This document shows positions 1 through 7,900 of a stretch of 10,868 nt of DNA, in pieces. Position 1 is the stretch's first letter; every line of letters begins with the position of its first letter. This DNA is from Deltaproteobacteria bacterium (GTDB lineage: Bacteria > Desulfobacterota > Syntrophorhabdia > Syntrophorhabdales > Syntrophorhabdaceae). Below the pieces are notes generated by a model. That model searched no databases and was not told the DNA's origin. It saw only the letters and a program-made list of their open reading frames with translations. The position numbers and the translations under genes were made by a program. The stretch spans positions 1 to 10,868 of the forward strand of contig DNYO01000251.1 in NCBI GenBank assembly GCA_003506795.1, given 5' to 3'.

Positions 1-54
1 TGACATATCCCGCACCTCCGGTGTCTCCATACATATGTTATCGGCAGATGGCAG

Positions 55-83
55 TTGAAAATACAGGGCAAACCGGCTATAAT
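55..83 (+). promoter_or_regulatory. Sigma70-type promoter of tRNA-Arg
   Basis: A -35 box TTGAAA (55-60) and a perfect -10 box TATAAT (78-83) are separated by 17 nt, the optimal spacing. Transcription would start near 90, a few bases before the mature tRNA 5' end at 94, so the 5' leader would be very short. This is seen directly in the sequence; promoter activity is inferred. Confidence 0.85.
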
Positions 84-93
84 TACACACCAC

Positions 94-167
94 GCGCCCG
101 TAGCTCAATTGGATAGAGTGTTGGACTACGAATCCAAAGGTTAGAGGTTCGATCCCTCTCGGGCGCG
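94..167 (+). tRNA. tRNA-Arg (anticodon ACG)
   Basis: The sequence folds into a full cloverleaf. The 7-bp acceptor stem GCGCCCG (94-100) pairs with CGGGCGC (160-166), with discriminator G167. The D arm contains AGCTCAATTGGATAGAGT. The anticodon stem TTGGA/TCCAA (121-125/133-137) encloses loop CTACGAA, with anticodon ACG at 128-130. The T arm is AGAGG-TTCGATC-CCTCT (143-159). ACG, with A34 normally deaminated to inosine, reads CGU, CGC and CGA arginine codons. The 3' CCA is not encoded (GCTTT follows), so it must be added by tRNA nucleotidyltransferase. No integrase or att-like repeat was seen next to it. Confidence 0.97.
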
Positions 168-201
168 CTTTTAATATCAATAAGTTACAATTCCCACCCT
201 C

Positions 202-220
202 GGCCATATTTGTCATGGCC
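202..220. terminator. Possible hairpin between tRNA-Arg and VTT gene
   Basis: GGCCAT (202-207) and ATGGCC (215-220) form a perfect 6-bp stem around a 7-nt loop. It lies 35 nt after the tRNA and downstream of the convergent VTT gene, so it could stop transcripts from either side. No clean T-tract follows on either strand, so the call is weak. The rest of the 168-339 gap holds no recognised gene; a short minus-strand open frame there (213-353) is described under findings. Confidence 0.25.
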
Positions 221-339
221 CGGGCATCTTATTCTTCTCGATGTATTTTTCCTCGGTTCGTGCCTTGAGTACCTCCCTGAGAAAAGTAGCGCTGTTTGAC
301 GATAAGCCTTCCCGATAGCCGGGGCGCGGGTCTGACGGC

Positions 340-1029
340 TTAGGTCTCCCCACCGCCTTTGATCATTCGTTTGGAGCGGGAGACGATGACCGGCAGGAGC
401 GCAAGGACCGCCATGACTGTGATCGCCAGCATCATCCCCGGCGATACAAGTTCCTTGAGGGATTCAACTCTCGAAAGCTGCTGTCCGGCGTACGCATACG
501 TAAATGCCCCGGGGAGCACGCCCAGCGCGGTGGACACCGTAAATCTGAGGCACGACATTTTCGTCGTGGCGGCGAGATAGTTCACGGCAAAAAAAGGCAT
601 GACCGGGACGATCCTCAGCACGATAAGGTAGCTTGGCCCGTACCTCTTTATTTCCTCGTTGAGCTTCTTGAGCTGCCCGGCGAACTTTTTTTGTATCCTG
701 TTGCCGAAGACATAGCGTGCGGCAAGAAAAGCGAGCACCGCACCCAGGGTCATCCCTGTATCGATGTAGATAACGGCCGCAGCCGTACCGAACAAAAAGC
801 CGCCGAGGAGCGACATAACTAAGGCCCCGGGAACAAAAAAGGCCGTTGATACCAGGATCGAAATGAAGATCGCTACCGAAAGAACGTAATGCTCGCCGGT
901 ATACGCTTTGAGCACCGCCCGGTGCTCCTTGACGGTCTCGAACTTAAGGAGATCGCCCCAGGTAATGTAAGCGAGAACCAGGGCAAGCAAAAATAAAAAA
1001 AAGATCACGAGCTTGATCCGATCCCTCAC
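340..1029 (-). CDS. TVP38/TMEM64 family (VTT domain, DedA-like) membrane protein
   Basis: A 229-residue integral membrane protein of the VTT/SNARE-associated superfamily, whose bacterial DedA relatives act in lipid-carrier or phospholipid flipping and envelope homeostasis. Hydrophobic segments lie near residues 6-24, 47-110 (two or three passes with a re-entrant GGFLFG turn at 76-81), 131-185 and 198-218. The family signature is clear: R139-I-V-P-V-M-P-F with N150, then T165, G170, P173 and Y178-A-Y-A-G182. Translation starts at GTG (1027-1029), preceded by AAAGGA about 7 nt upstream; the overlapping ATG (1029-1031) reads straight into TGA and is not the start. The gene is divergent from the EEP/PLD pair, consistent with a shared role in membrane lipid metabolism. 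Substrate and direction of transport cannot be read from the sequence. Confidence 0.9.
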   Translation of the reverse strand: MRDRIKLVIFFLFLLALVLAYITWGDLLKFETVKEHRAVLKAYTGEHYVLSVAIFISILVSTAFFVPGALVMSLLGGFLFGTAAAVIYIDTGMTLGAVLAFLAARYVFGNRIQKKFAGQLKKLNEEIKRYGPSYLIVLRIVPVMPFFAVNYLAATTKMSCLRFTVSTALGVLPGAFTYAYAGQQLSRVESLKELVSPGMMLAITVMAVLALLPVIVSRSKRMIKGGGET

Positions 1030-1107
1030 ATTGTCGTCCTTTAACCGGTCGCTGATCTACAGTGTGCCTGATACGGCGGGCAGTTCGAACACGCTGCCGG
1101 CCGCCAC

Positions 1108-1136
1108 TTGAAAGAACAGGGTTCAGCATTTACATT
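1108..1136 (+). promoter_or_regulatory. Candidate promoter of EEP-PLD pair
   Basis: TTGAAA (1108-1113) and TACATT (1131-1136) are spaced by exactly 17 nt. The predicted start site (~1142-1144) is only about 4-6 nt before the ATG at 1148, and no Shine-Dalgarno sequence is visible there. The mRNA would be nearly leaderless. Confidence 0.5.
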
Positions 1137-1139
1137 CAC

Positions 1140-1148
1140 ATTATACCA
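1140..1148 (-). promoter_or_regulatory. Extended -10 promoter candidate for VTT gene
   Basis: Read on the minus strand, this is TGGTATAAT: a perfect TATAAT with the TGn extension, which can dispense with a good -35 box (none is obvious). Transcription would start near 1133, giving a ~105-nt leader for the VTT gene. The site lies between the plus-strand -10 box and the EEP start codon, so the two divergent promoters overlap physically. Confidence 0.45.
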
Positions 1149-1888
1149 TGGATCTTACAGTGATGACGTATAACACGCACAGCTGTATCGGAACGGACGG
1201 GAAGATGTCCCCGCAGAGGATCGCGGACGTAATCAAGGAGTACGCACCGGATGTAGTCGCCTTGCAGGAACTCGACATGGGGCTTCGCAGATCGGACTCC
1301 GTAGACCAGGCACAGATGATCGCAGATGAGATCAGAATGGACTACCATTTCCATCCCACCCTGTTTATCGAAGACGGGCAGTATGGCAATGCCATCCTGA
1401 CCCATTTTCCGATGCATATCGTGCGCGCATGCCATTTGCCCGGTCTTCCGGGACGCACCCGGCTGGAAAAAAGAGGCGCCCTGTGGGTTGAGTTGACCAT
1501 CGGGATCAAGGCGGTCCAGGTCATTGTCGTGCACATGGGCCTTAACCGCAGTGAAAGGCTGGCACAGGCCATGGAACTTACCGGGGAGGGGTGGCTTACA
1601 TCGCCGCAATGCAGGGGGCCTGTCATACTGTGCGGCGACCTTAACGCGCCCCCGGGATCACGGGTGCACAAGCTTTTCAGAACATGCCTGAGAGATGCCC
1701 ACGGGTGTGTCGGCCCCCAGGCGACCTGGCCCGGCAGGTTACCCTTTATTCGCCTCGATTACATCTACGTTTCGGACGATGTCTCGGTGCTCGATTGTAC
1801 CAGGCTTAGGTCTCCCCTTATTCGCGTCGCATCCGATCACCTGCCGCTTATCGCCCGTTTGAGGATCAAGAGCGTCGGGGAGGATTGA
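1148..1888 (+). CDS. Endonuclease/exonuclease/phosphatase (EEP) family hydrolase
   Basis: A 246-residue metal-dependent phosphoesterase of the EEP (DNase I/AP endonuclease/sphingomyelinase/inositol phosphatase) fold. Catalytic motifs appear in order: N9 in MTYNTH, metal-binding E41 in ALQELD, H129 in VVHMGLN, G163-D-L-N166, R202-L-D-Y-I-Y-V-S209 and the terminal S229-D-H231. The length covers one EEP domain with no extension. There is no signal peptide, so it is probably cytosolic. The ATG at 1148 is chosen because the first beta strand LTVMTYN must be complete. No SD precedes it, and the candidate promoter lies immediately upstream. Its stop is 6 nt before the PLD start, so the two are probably co-transcribed. 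Proteins of this type next to PLD and VTT genes often carry lipid-related names, but the substrate (phosphodiester lipid, inositol phosphate or nucleic acid) is not determined. Confidence 0.88.
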   Translation: MDLTVMTYNTHSCIGTDGKMSPQRIADVIKEYAPDVVALQELDMGLRRSDSVDQAQMIADEIRMDYHFHPTLFIEDGQYGNAILTHFPMHIVRACHLPGLPGRTRLEKRGALWVELTIGIKAVQVIVVHMGLNRSERLAQAMELTGEGWLTSPQCRGPVILCGDLNAPPGSRVHKLFRTCLRDAHGCVGPQATWPGRLPFIRLDYIYVSDDVSVLDCTRLRSPLIRVASDHLPLIARLRIKSVGED

Positions 1889-1894
1889 CCTGCC

Positions 1895-3172
1895 ATGAGA
1901 AGAATCCTCGTCCCGGGAAGAAACTGCCTGGAGATAACCGATGCGGATGAATCAGGCCTCCTGATCGACGCGCGCGATTATTACAGGGCCTTTTATGAGG
2001 CGGCAAAACAAGCGGGTCATTATATCCTTCTTGCCGGCTGGCAATTCAATACCCGGGTCAAACTGTTGCATGGCTCCGACGAGGCGCGCGAAAAAAGACA
2101 GGTGCATCTTCTCGCGTTCCTGATGGAACTGTGCAGCGTGAACAAAGACCTTCACGTCCTCATACTATCGTGGGATTTCAGCGCCCTGTATGCCCTGGAT
2201 AGGGAATGGTTCCAGGACATTCTCTTCAGCAACTGGGGCCAGAACGAACAGATCCATTTCCGGTTCGATTCAAGTCATGCAATGGGCGCAAGCCATCACC
2301 GGAAGGTAGCCGTGATCGACGGTGCTGTTGCATTCGTCGGTGGAATGGATCTTTGCGAGGCACGATGGGACGACAGGCGGCACCTGAGCGAAAACCCTTA
2401 CAGGGTCGGGCCCACCGGGCGCCCCTATCCTCCCGTGCATGATATCCAGGGTTTTGTCAGGGGAAAGGCGGCCGCCCGGATCGCGGCGCTTTTTTGTGAA
2501 TGGTGGTCCGAGTCCGGCGGCGGTATGCCGGTCTTGCCGGATTTCACGGGGGATTACAGCATCCGGGTTCCCCTCACATTGCGCCTTCCCTCAAGTCAGG
2601 TTGCGATAAGCCGAACGGAAACCCGGTCCATAATACCCGACAGGACGCCCGTCACGGAGATACGCCAGCTTTACCTGGATGCCATCTACGCCGCCGAGGA
2701 CCTCATATATATCGAGAACCAGTACTTCAGCTCCCGGGCCGTGTATGATGCGCTGTTACGGCGCCTGAGCGATCCAGGGCGCAGCCGGCTCAGCATAATT
2801 ATGGTCCTTCCCCGGGAGGCGCACGGGCTCCTTGAAAAGGTATCCATAATCCGGACGCAGGCGTGGATCATCGAATCCGTCCTTGAACTCGCAGCCCGGA
2901 CGGGCCACAAGATAGGGATATTCTCGACGGTGCCGGACGGTTACAGAGGCGAGATGGACCAGACATACATCCACACGAAACTGCTGATCATCGACGACCG
3001 GTTCCTGATGGTCGGTTCCGCGAATACGAACAACCGCGGCATGGGGCTCGATACCGAGCTAAACCTTTCGTGGGAGGCATGGGCCGATGACGACAGGGCG
3101 CTTCCGCGATCGATACGCAATGCGCGCGTGAGCCTTCTGGCCGAGCATATCGGCGGCGGAAGGGCTGGTTGA
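1895..3172 (+). CDS. Phospholipase D / cardiolipin synthase-like protein, frameshifted before its C-terminal tail
   Basis: A 425-residue protein with two HKD motifs: H135-x-K137-x4-D142 followed by GGMDL, and H360-x-K362-x4-D367 followed by GSANTNNRG. The two histidines act together through a phospho-histidine intermediate to hydrolyse phosphodiesters or transfer phosphatidyl groups, as in PLD and bacterial cardiolipin synthases. The conserved YIENQYF strand (272-278) precedes the second half. The ATG at 1895 has a strong upstream GGGGAGG and lies 6 nt after the EEP gene. The reading frame ends abruptly after LLAEHIGGG, whereas related proteins continue. The next frame is open from 3132 and carries a plausible 128-residue tail with a membrane helix (next entry). 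Both catalytic motifs lie before the break, so this product could still be active but would lack its tail. Confidence 0.88.
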   Translation: MRRILVPGRNCLEITDADESGLLIDARDYYRAFYEAAKQAGHYILLAGWQFNTRVKLLHGSDEAREKRQVHLLAFLMELCSVNKDLHVLILSWDFSALYALDREWFQDILFSNWGQNEQIHFRFDSSHAMGASHHRKVAVIDGAVAFVGGMDLCEARWDDRRHLSENPYRVGPTGRPYPPVHDIQGFVRGKAAARIAALFCEWWSESGGGMPVLPDFTGDYSIRVPLTLRLPSSQVAISRTETRSIIPDRTPVTEIRQLYLDAIYAAEDLIYIENQYFSSRAVYDALLRRLSDPGRSRLSIIMVLPREAHGLLEKVSIIRTQAWIIESVLELAARTGHKIGIFSTVPDGYRGEMDQTYIHTKLLIIDDRFLMVGSANTNNRGMGLDTELNLSWEAWADDDRALPRSIRNARVSLLAEHIGGGRAG

Positions 3173-3551
3173 GCGCTTAAGCGCCGCAGCAAAGAAGAAA
3201 CATACGCGCCTGAGGCTCCATGATCCCCGGGAAGAATACGCCGCCGAGAGGATCGGGAGGGTTGAGGACGCCTGGCCGCTCGACCCGGAGCGGCCCCCTG
3301 TTGAAGAAGGTATCTACGAGGCTATTTCACAGGAACCGAACGGATTCCTGGCAAGCTCGTTGACGGCATTGAACGACTTGATGTCGAGCCCCGATCGCGA
3401 CCAAAAACCGGTCCCGAACAATGCGGGGACGATAAACCCTCTCGTGTTCGTGCCAAAACCTTCATTCTTCCGAGCTGTCACGGTACGCCGCATTGTTTTC
3501 GCCCTCATATTGGCGGCGCTGGTGCTCGCGGTCTATTACCTGCTCCGTTAA
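3165..3551 (+). pseudogene. Out-of-frame C-terminal tail of the PLD-like gene (apparent frameshift)
   Basis: In the frame one base after the PLD frame, codons run open from 3132 to TAA at 3549-3551. They encode about 128 residues that look like natural protein: LVERLSAAAKKKHTRLRL, then an acidic stretch (DPREEYAAERIGRVEDAW), a linker and a basic-flanked hydrophobic helix (codons 3492-3545) ending YYLLR. There is no SD or good start codon near the beginning; the first candidates are TTG 3360 and ATG 3378, far inside. Deleting one G from the GGG at 3162-3164 would join the frames as EHIGGGR-LVERL and give one protein of ~551 residues. The tail helix resembles the start of the membrane part in PLD-VTT fusion proteins. 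The break may be a sequencing indel, a real mutation or, less likely, programmed slippage. Confidence 0.72.
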
Positions 3552-3569
3552 ATGCTTTTTTAAGCATTT
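3550..3569. terminator. AT-rich hairpin after PLD tail
   Basis: AAATGCTT (3550-3557), four T and AAGCATTT (3562-3569) form a perfect 8-bp palindromic stem starting on the last bases of the TAA stop. Its position directly after the restored PLD reading frame supports the idea that the gene really ends here. The stem is AT-rich and is followed by GCTTTCCC rather than a full T-tract, so termination strength is doubtful. Confidence 0.4.
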
Positions 3570-3621
3570 GCTTTCCCTGTTGCTTCAAAAAATCCGAAGG
3601 GACCGGAAAGGGATGTACGTC

Positions 3622-3651
3622 TTGCCTGTCGTGACACATTCCGTCGGGCAA
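3622..3651. terminator. Imperfect hairpin between convergent genes
   Basis: TTGCCTGTCG (3622-3631) pairs with CGTCGGGCAA (3642-3651) with one T-T mismatch and one T-G wobble around a 10-nt loop. It lies between the plus-strand PLD gene and the minus-strand usp stop, where a bidirectional terminator is expected. Neither strand shows a T-tract, so this is only a candidate. Confidence 0.3.
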
Positions 3652-3677
3652 GGGTCCTTGGAATTATCAACAAATAT

Positions 3678-4616
3678 CTAAACAACCCAGACGGCACAAT
3701 TTTGGGACTCGGTGGAGACTCGCAACGCCACAGATCCTAACCGGAACTCCCTTGCGGCGGTGGCCCCTTTTCGTCCTATGACCAGGGTTCCATATTGCCC
3801 TTCCTGCACTTTCTCAAGGATCCTTTGAGAAGCTTTTCTGGTAGAGGCAGATTTACCAAGTTCGAACTCATATTCCACGGCTTTTTTATCAAACCCTAAA
3901 TCGTCAAGGACTTTCTGAGCTTCTTGGAAAAAATGGTCCATTTGGTTCCTCTCGTGATCCGCTATCCGCTTTTCGATTTCCTCCAGTTCTCTTCTTTCGA
4001 GGGATAAGTTTTCCATAGAAGGGGTACAATAGTGATAAAAGCAAATTTTAACGCCTTCCAGCCCTCGAAGCATTTCTCCAACATACCGGGAAAGTTCAAC
4101 CGCTTTCGGGGTGTGGTCCATAGCAACGAGAACATTCCGGCTTTTCCATTCGCTGCCGCTCACGAGCCAGACGGGATGATCTTCAGAGATTTCCAGCAGC
4201 TTGCTGGTAATACTGCCCAGAAAAGTATCATCGAACCACCCCATTCCTTTCTTCCCCATCGTGCAGGCATCGTAATGTCCTGCATCGGCCTCGCGAATGA
4301 TATCACGGGCGACTCCCACAACCTGCGGAGTATGCTTGGTGTGGATGTGGCTTTTCTTGAAACCCGATCTCTGGAGAACGTCCACGGCCTCATCCGTATA
4401 TTTCCTGGCTTCTTCCAAAGTTTTCTCTCTCCAAGCTGCATAATGCTTCCGAATCAGAGGATCACGATGCTCCTCCAGATAAAGGGGCGGCACTGAAGGA
4501 AGGATGTTAAGAACAGTAATTTCCAGGTCCGACGCCCCTGCATAAAGATTGGCGATATAAGCAGCCGAACTCAGCGCAAAATTCGACCCATCCGTAGCGA
4601 GCAATATTCGTTTCAT
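3678..4616 (-). CDS. Tandem-domain universal stress protein (UspA family), ATP-binding type
   Basis: A 312-residue cytosolic protein made of two UspA domains. Domain 1 (about 1-155) starts MKRILLATDGS and carries the nucleotide-binding motif G121-x2-G124-x9-G134-S135. Domain 2 (about 159-312) starts RNVLVAMDHT and carries G281-x2-G284-x9-G294-S295. Both loops fit the G-2x-G-9x-G(S/T) pattern of ATP-binding Usp proteins, so both sites look intact. Usp proteins of this class modulate stress survival; the partner or target is not predictable. The ATG (4614-4616) has AAGGGAG about 6-8 nt upstream. The gene stands alone, convergent with the PLD gene and divergent from the HAD-GH65 gene. By eye its base composition looks more AT-rich than its neighbours, which could indicate a different origin, but I did not compute it. 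Confidence 0.93.
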   Translation of the reverse strand: MKRILLATDGSNFALSSAAYIANLYAGASDLEITVLNILPSVPPLYLEEHRDPLIRKHYAAWREKTLEEARKYTDEAVDVLQRSGFKKSHIHTKHTPQVVGVARDIIREADAGHYDACTMGKKGMGWFDDTFLGSITSKLLEISEDHPVWLVSGSEWKSRNVLVAMDHTPKAVELSRYVGEMLRGLEGVKICFYHYCTPSMENLSLERRELEEIEKRIADHERNQMDHFFQEAQKVLDDLGFDKKAVEYEFELGKSASTRKASQRILEKVQEGQYGTLVIGRKGATAAREFRLGSVALRVSTESQNCAVWVV

Positions 4617-4895
4617 TTTTTTCTCCCTTTTAGATTTCTACTCTATTCTTGCGACAGCGACTCCTTTTTTAACTTCGAGAATGTTCTTTTCTGCCGATTC
4701 AGATGAATACCGGTACTAATTAAGTATAGTTCGTATCCATTTTATCTGCACGCTAATGTCGGCGCAAAGGCCCGAGGAGAGACATTCGAGAGCGGGTGGC
4801 ATTCCCGGGTCAAAGGTTAGCAAGAAGGCCATGAAGAACTATCGTCATTAAGAACGATTGCCTGGGTATTTACACGAAGACCGCCGGAGCCTTAG

Positions 4896-4925
4896 TTGAG
4901 AAACTAACTTTAGAGGTGCTACAAT
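4896..4925 (+). promoter_or_regulatory. Candidate promoter of HAD-GH65 gene
   Basis: TTGAGA (4896-4901) and TACAAT (4920-4925) are 18 nt apart, placing the start near 4932 and leaving a ~45-nt leader before the ATG. The -35 box lies inside a perfect 6-bp inverted repeat (4892-4907), which could be a repressor-binding dyad; that role is inference. Confidence 0.5.
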
Positions 4926-4965
4926 AAGACATGCATCAAGGGTTTGCCTGGCGCCGCCAGAATCC

Positions 4966-4972
4966 AAAGGAG
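4966..4972 (+). promoter_or_regulatory. Ribosome binding site of HAD-GH65 gene
   Basis: AAAGGAG lies 5 nt before ATG 4978-4980 and fixes that start. The next in-frame ATG (codon 4, 4987) is too far from it. Confidence 0.75.
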
Positions 4973-4977
4973 CCTAC

Positions 4978-7900
4978 ATGGGCACTATGGGGTCTATTGT
5001 AACCATCTCACCACGCGACTTCGACGCTGTTTTGTTCGATCTGGATGGTGTGCTGACCCAGACAGCAAGCGTTCATGCCTCAGCCTGGAAGCAGCTGTTC
5101 GATGCCTTTTTGCAGGAACGTGCTGACAGGATAGGGGAACCCTTTACACCCTTTGATATCGAAACGGACTATCGGCGGTACGTCGACGGCAAGCCGCGAT
5201 ATGACGGCGTCGAATCCTTTCTTGAATCCCGTGGGATCAAACTGCCTGTTGGTGACCCCGGAGAAAAGGCAGGCACGCAGAGTGTACGGGCACTGGGCAA
5301 GCTCAAAGACCGATACTTCATGGAACACCTGAACAAACGGGGCGTCGCGACCTATGATCCGGCGATAGCCCTGGTAAGGACCTTGCGCGCCCGGGAGATC
5401 AAAACGGCCGTCGTCTCATCCAGCAACAATTGTGCTGCAGTCCTCGAGGCCGCCGGCATCTCGCATCTCTTTGATGCGCGCGTGGACGGACGCGAGATCG
5501 AGCGTATGGGTCTCAAAGGCAAACCCGCACCCGATGCATTTCTGGAGGCGGCGCAACGCTTGAGGGTCGAGCCCTCGCGGGCCATTGTGGTCGAGGATGC
5601 AATAGCGGGGGTTGCCGCGGGCCGCGCGGGCAGATTCCACCTTGTCATAGGCATCGACCGGGTTGGACAGTCACAGGCTTTGCGGGAGGCAGGCGCCGAT
5701 GTTGTCGTGGCTGATCTCTCACACATACAGGTGGCTGTTGAGCCGCCTTCCGCCTGGTCCCTCGTTTATACCGATTTCGACCCACAGCGCGAGGGCATAC
5801 GGGAAGCACTGTGTACTCTGGGAAACGGCTACTTCGCCACGCGCGGGGCCGCGCCATGGGCGAAGGCGGACGACGTGCACTATCCCGGGTCCTATCTGGC
5901 CGGAGGCTACAATCGGCTACGCACCGATGTGGAAGGCCGATGTGTCGAAAACGAGGATCTCGTCAATTTCCCGAACTGGCTGACCATCGGGCTGCGGTTA
6001 GCTGAAGATGACTGGTTTGACGAAAGAGCGGTAAGCCTCCTCTCCTACCGGCAGGAACTCGACCTAAGCCGCGGAATGCTGCACAGGACCATCAGCTTCG
6101 AACAAGGGCAGGGACGGCGCACCACGTTGACGGAACGGCGCCTGGTCTCGATGGCCGATATGCACCTCGGCGCGATCGAACTGACGCTCAGGGCCGAGAA
6201 CTGGTCCGGGCCGGTCACCTTCCGCTCGGGGATCGATGGCCGAGTCGTCAACGCGGGCGCTAAACTCTACGAAAGGTTCAACAACCAGCATTTGGAGCCA
6301 TTGTCGGGAGAGGTCATCGGCAACGATGGCGTTCATCTGCTTGTGCGCACGCTTCAGTCGAACATGCACGTGGCTCAAGCGGCGCGAACGGGTGTATTTG
6401 TGCAGGGCGAGCTGCAGTCTGTTTCGCGAAGGACAATCAATGAGCCGGGTTTCATCGGGCAGGAGTTCAGCGTCCAACTGATGCAGGGCGAGACACTCTC
6501 CCTGGAGAAGATAGCGGCTCAGTATACCTCGCGCGACTTCGCCATTTCGGAGTGCAGTCTGGCGGCTCGCAGGGCGATCGATGGCACGGAACGTTTCGCA
6601 ACGCTCATGGACTCCCACGTCCTTGCATGGAAACATTTGTGGGACCGATTCGACGTGCATTTGCTACCAGGGCCGACCCCGATCAAACTCAATGCTCCCA
6701 TGCTGCTGCGTCTGAATATGTTTCACCTGCTGCAAGCCGTCTCACTCAATTCGATCGGTCTCGACATCGGCGTGCCGGCGCGTGGCTGGACTGGTGAGGC
6801 CTACCAGGGGCATATCTTCTGGGATGAGTTGTTCATTTTCCCTACGCTCAATTTTCGTACGCCTGAGATCACGCGCTCTTTGCTCATGTACCGGTACCGT
6901 CGTCTCGATCAGGCCCGCGCAGCAGCCAGGGATGTCGGCCTTGCCGGCGCCATGTTTCCGTGGCAAAGCGGCAGCGACGGACGGGAGGAAACCCAGGAAC
7001 TCAATCTAAACCCCCATTCGAAGCGCTGGAAGCCGGATAGCTCGTATCTGCAGCGCCATGTGGGAAGTGCGGTCGCGTGGAACGTGTGGCAGTACTTCCA
7101 GGTCACCCACGACCATGAGTTTCTGCAGTTCTATGGGGCGGAGCTCATCATAGAGATCGCGCGCTTCTGGTCCAGCATGGCGACGTTCAATGAACAAAAG
7201 GCGCGTTACGAGCTGCGGAGCGTCGTCGGACCCGATGAGTTTCACGAGGGGTATCCGGACTCATCGGTTCCCGGTCTCAATAATAACGCCTACACGAATA
7301 TTATGGCTGTTTGGGTGCTGCGCAGGGCGCTCGACGTGCTCGATCTTATCCCCGACATTCGGCGCGCTGAACTCGTTGCGAAGCTCGGCGTGACTGCGCA
7401 GGATGCCGCCCTCTGGGACGACGTCAGCCACCGCATGTTCGTACCCTTTCACGACGACGGTATCATCAGCCAATTCGAGGGCTACGAGTCACTGGCCGAG
7501 CTCGACTGGGACGACTATCGCAAGCGGTACGGCAACATACAGCGCCTGGACCTGATCCTTGAAGCGGAGAATGACACTCCAAACCGGTACAAGGTCTCGA
7601 AGCAGGCGGATGTTCTCATGCTGTTCTATCTGTTCTCTGCGGATGAACTGCGCGAACTGTTCGTTCATCTTGGTTATCCCTTCGAGTACGAAACGATTCC
7701 GCGCAACGTCGAGTACTACGATTCGCGCTCATCCCACGGATCGACGCTATCCCGCGTTGTGCACGCATGGGTCCTGGCCCGGTCGGATCGTGCCCGCGCA
7801 ATGATTTACTTTGCGGAGGCACTGCAAAGCGACGTCAGCGACATCCAGCAGGGCACAACCGAGGAGGGTGTGCACCTAGGCGCCATGGCGGGTACCGTCG

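Larger units (their letters stand above)
4617..4977. other. Intergenic region between usp and HAD-GH65 genes
   Basis: This 361-nt divergent gap holds the usp SD on the minus strand, a small dyad TACTAATTAAGTA (4714-4726) in an AT-rich stretch, a TATAGT (4725-4730) without a matching -35, the promoter for the HAD-GH65 gene (4896-4925), and two small hairpins. One is TTAGTT-GAGA-AACTAA (4892-4907), overlapping the -35 box. The other is CTGGC-GCC-GCCAG (4948-4960), just before the SD. A 31-codon frame at 4756-4851 has no SD and is not called as a gene. Confidence 0.6.

Noticed and set aside
94..230. tRNA gene as an integration site for a genomic island
   Set aside because: No integrase gene and no repeat of the tRNA 3' end were found elsewhere in the window.
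1136..1609. 157-codon minus-strand frame opposite the EEP gene
   Set aside because: The EEP catalytic motifs on the plus strand are unmistakable; the antisense frame has no domain.
3160..3175. Programmed +1 frameshift in the PLD gene
   Set aside because: The stop context GGT TGA G lacks the features of known +1 sites such as prfB (slippery CUU and an upstream internal SD). Slippage of tRNA-Gly onto GTT is unfavourable, so an indel is more likely.
4032..4496. 154-codon plus-strand frame opposite usp
   Set aside because: It is antisense to both ATP-binding Usp domains, has no SD and no recognised protein.
4756..4851. 31-codon frame MSAQRPEERHSR... in the usp/HAD-GH65 gap
   Set aside because: No ribosome-binding site or convincing promoter, low complexity, no family; kept only as a note.
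6064..6660. 198-codon minus-strand frame inside the HAD-GH65 gene
   Set aside because: It lies entirely within a conserved enzyme, and its translation looks random (arginine-rich, no domain).
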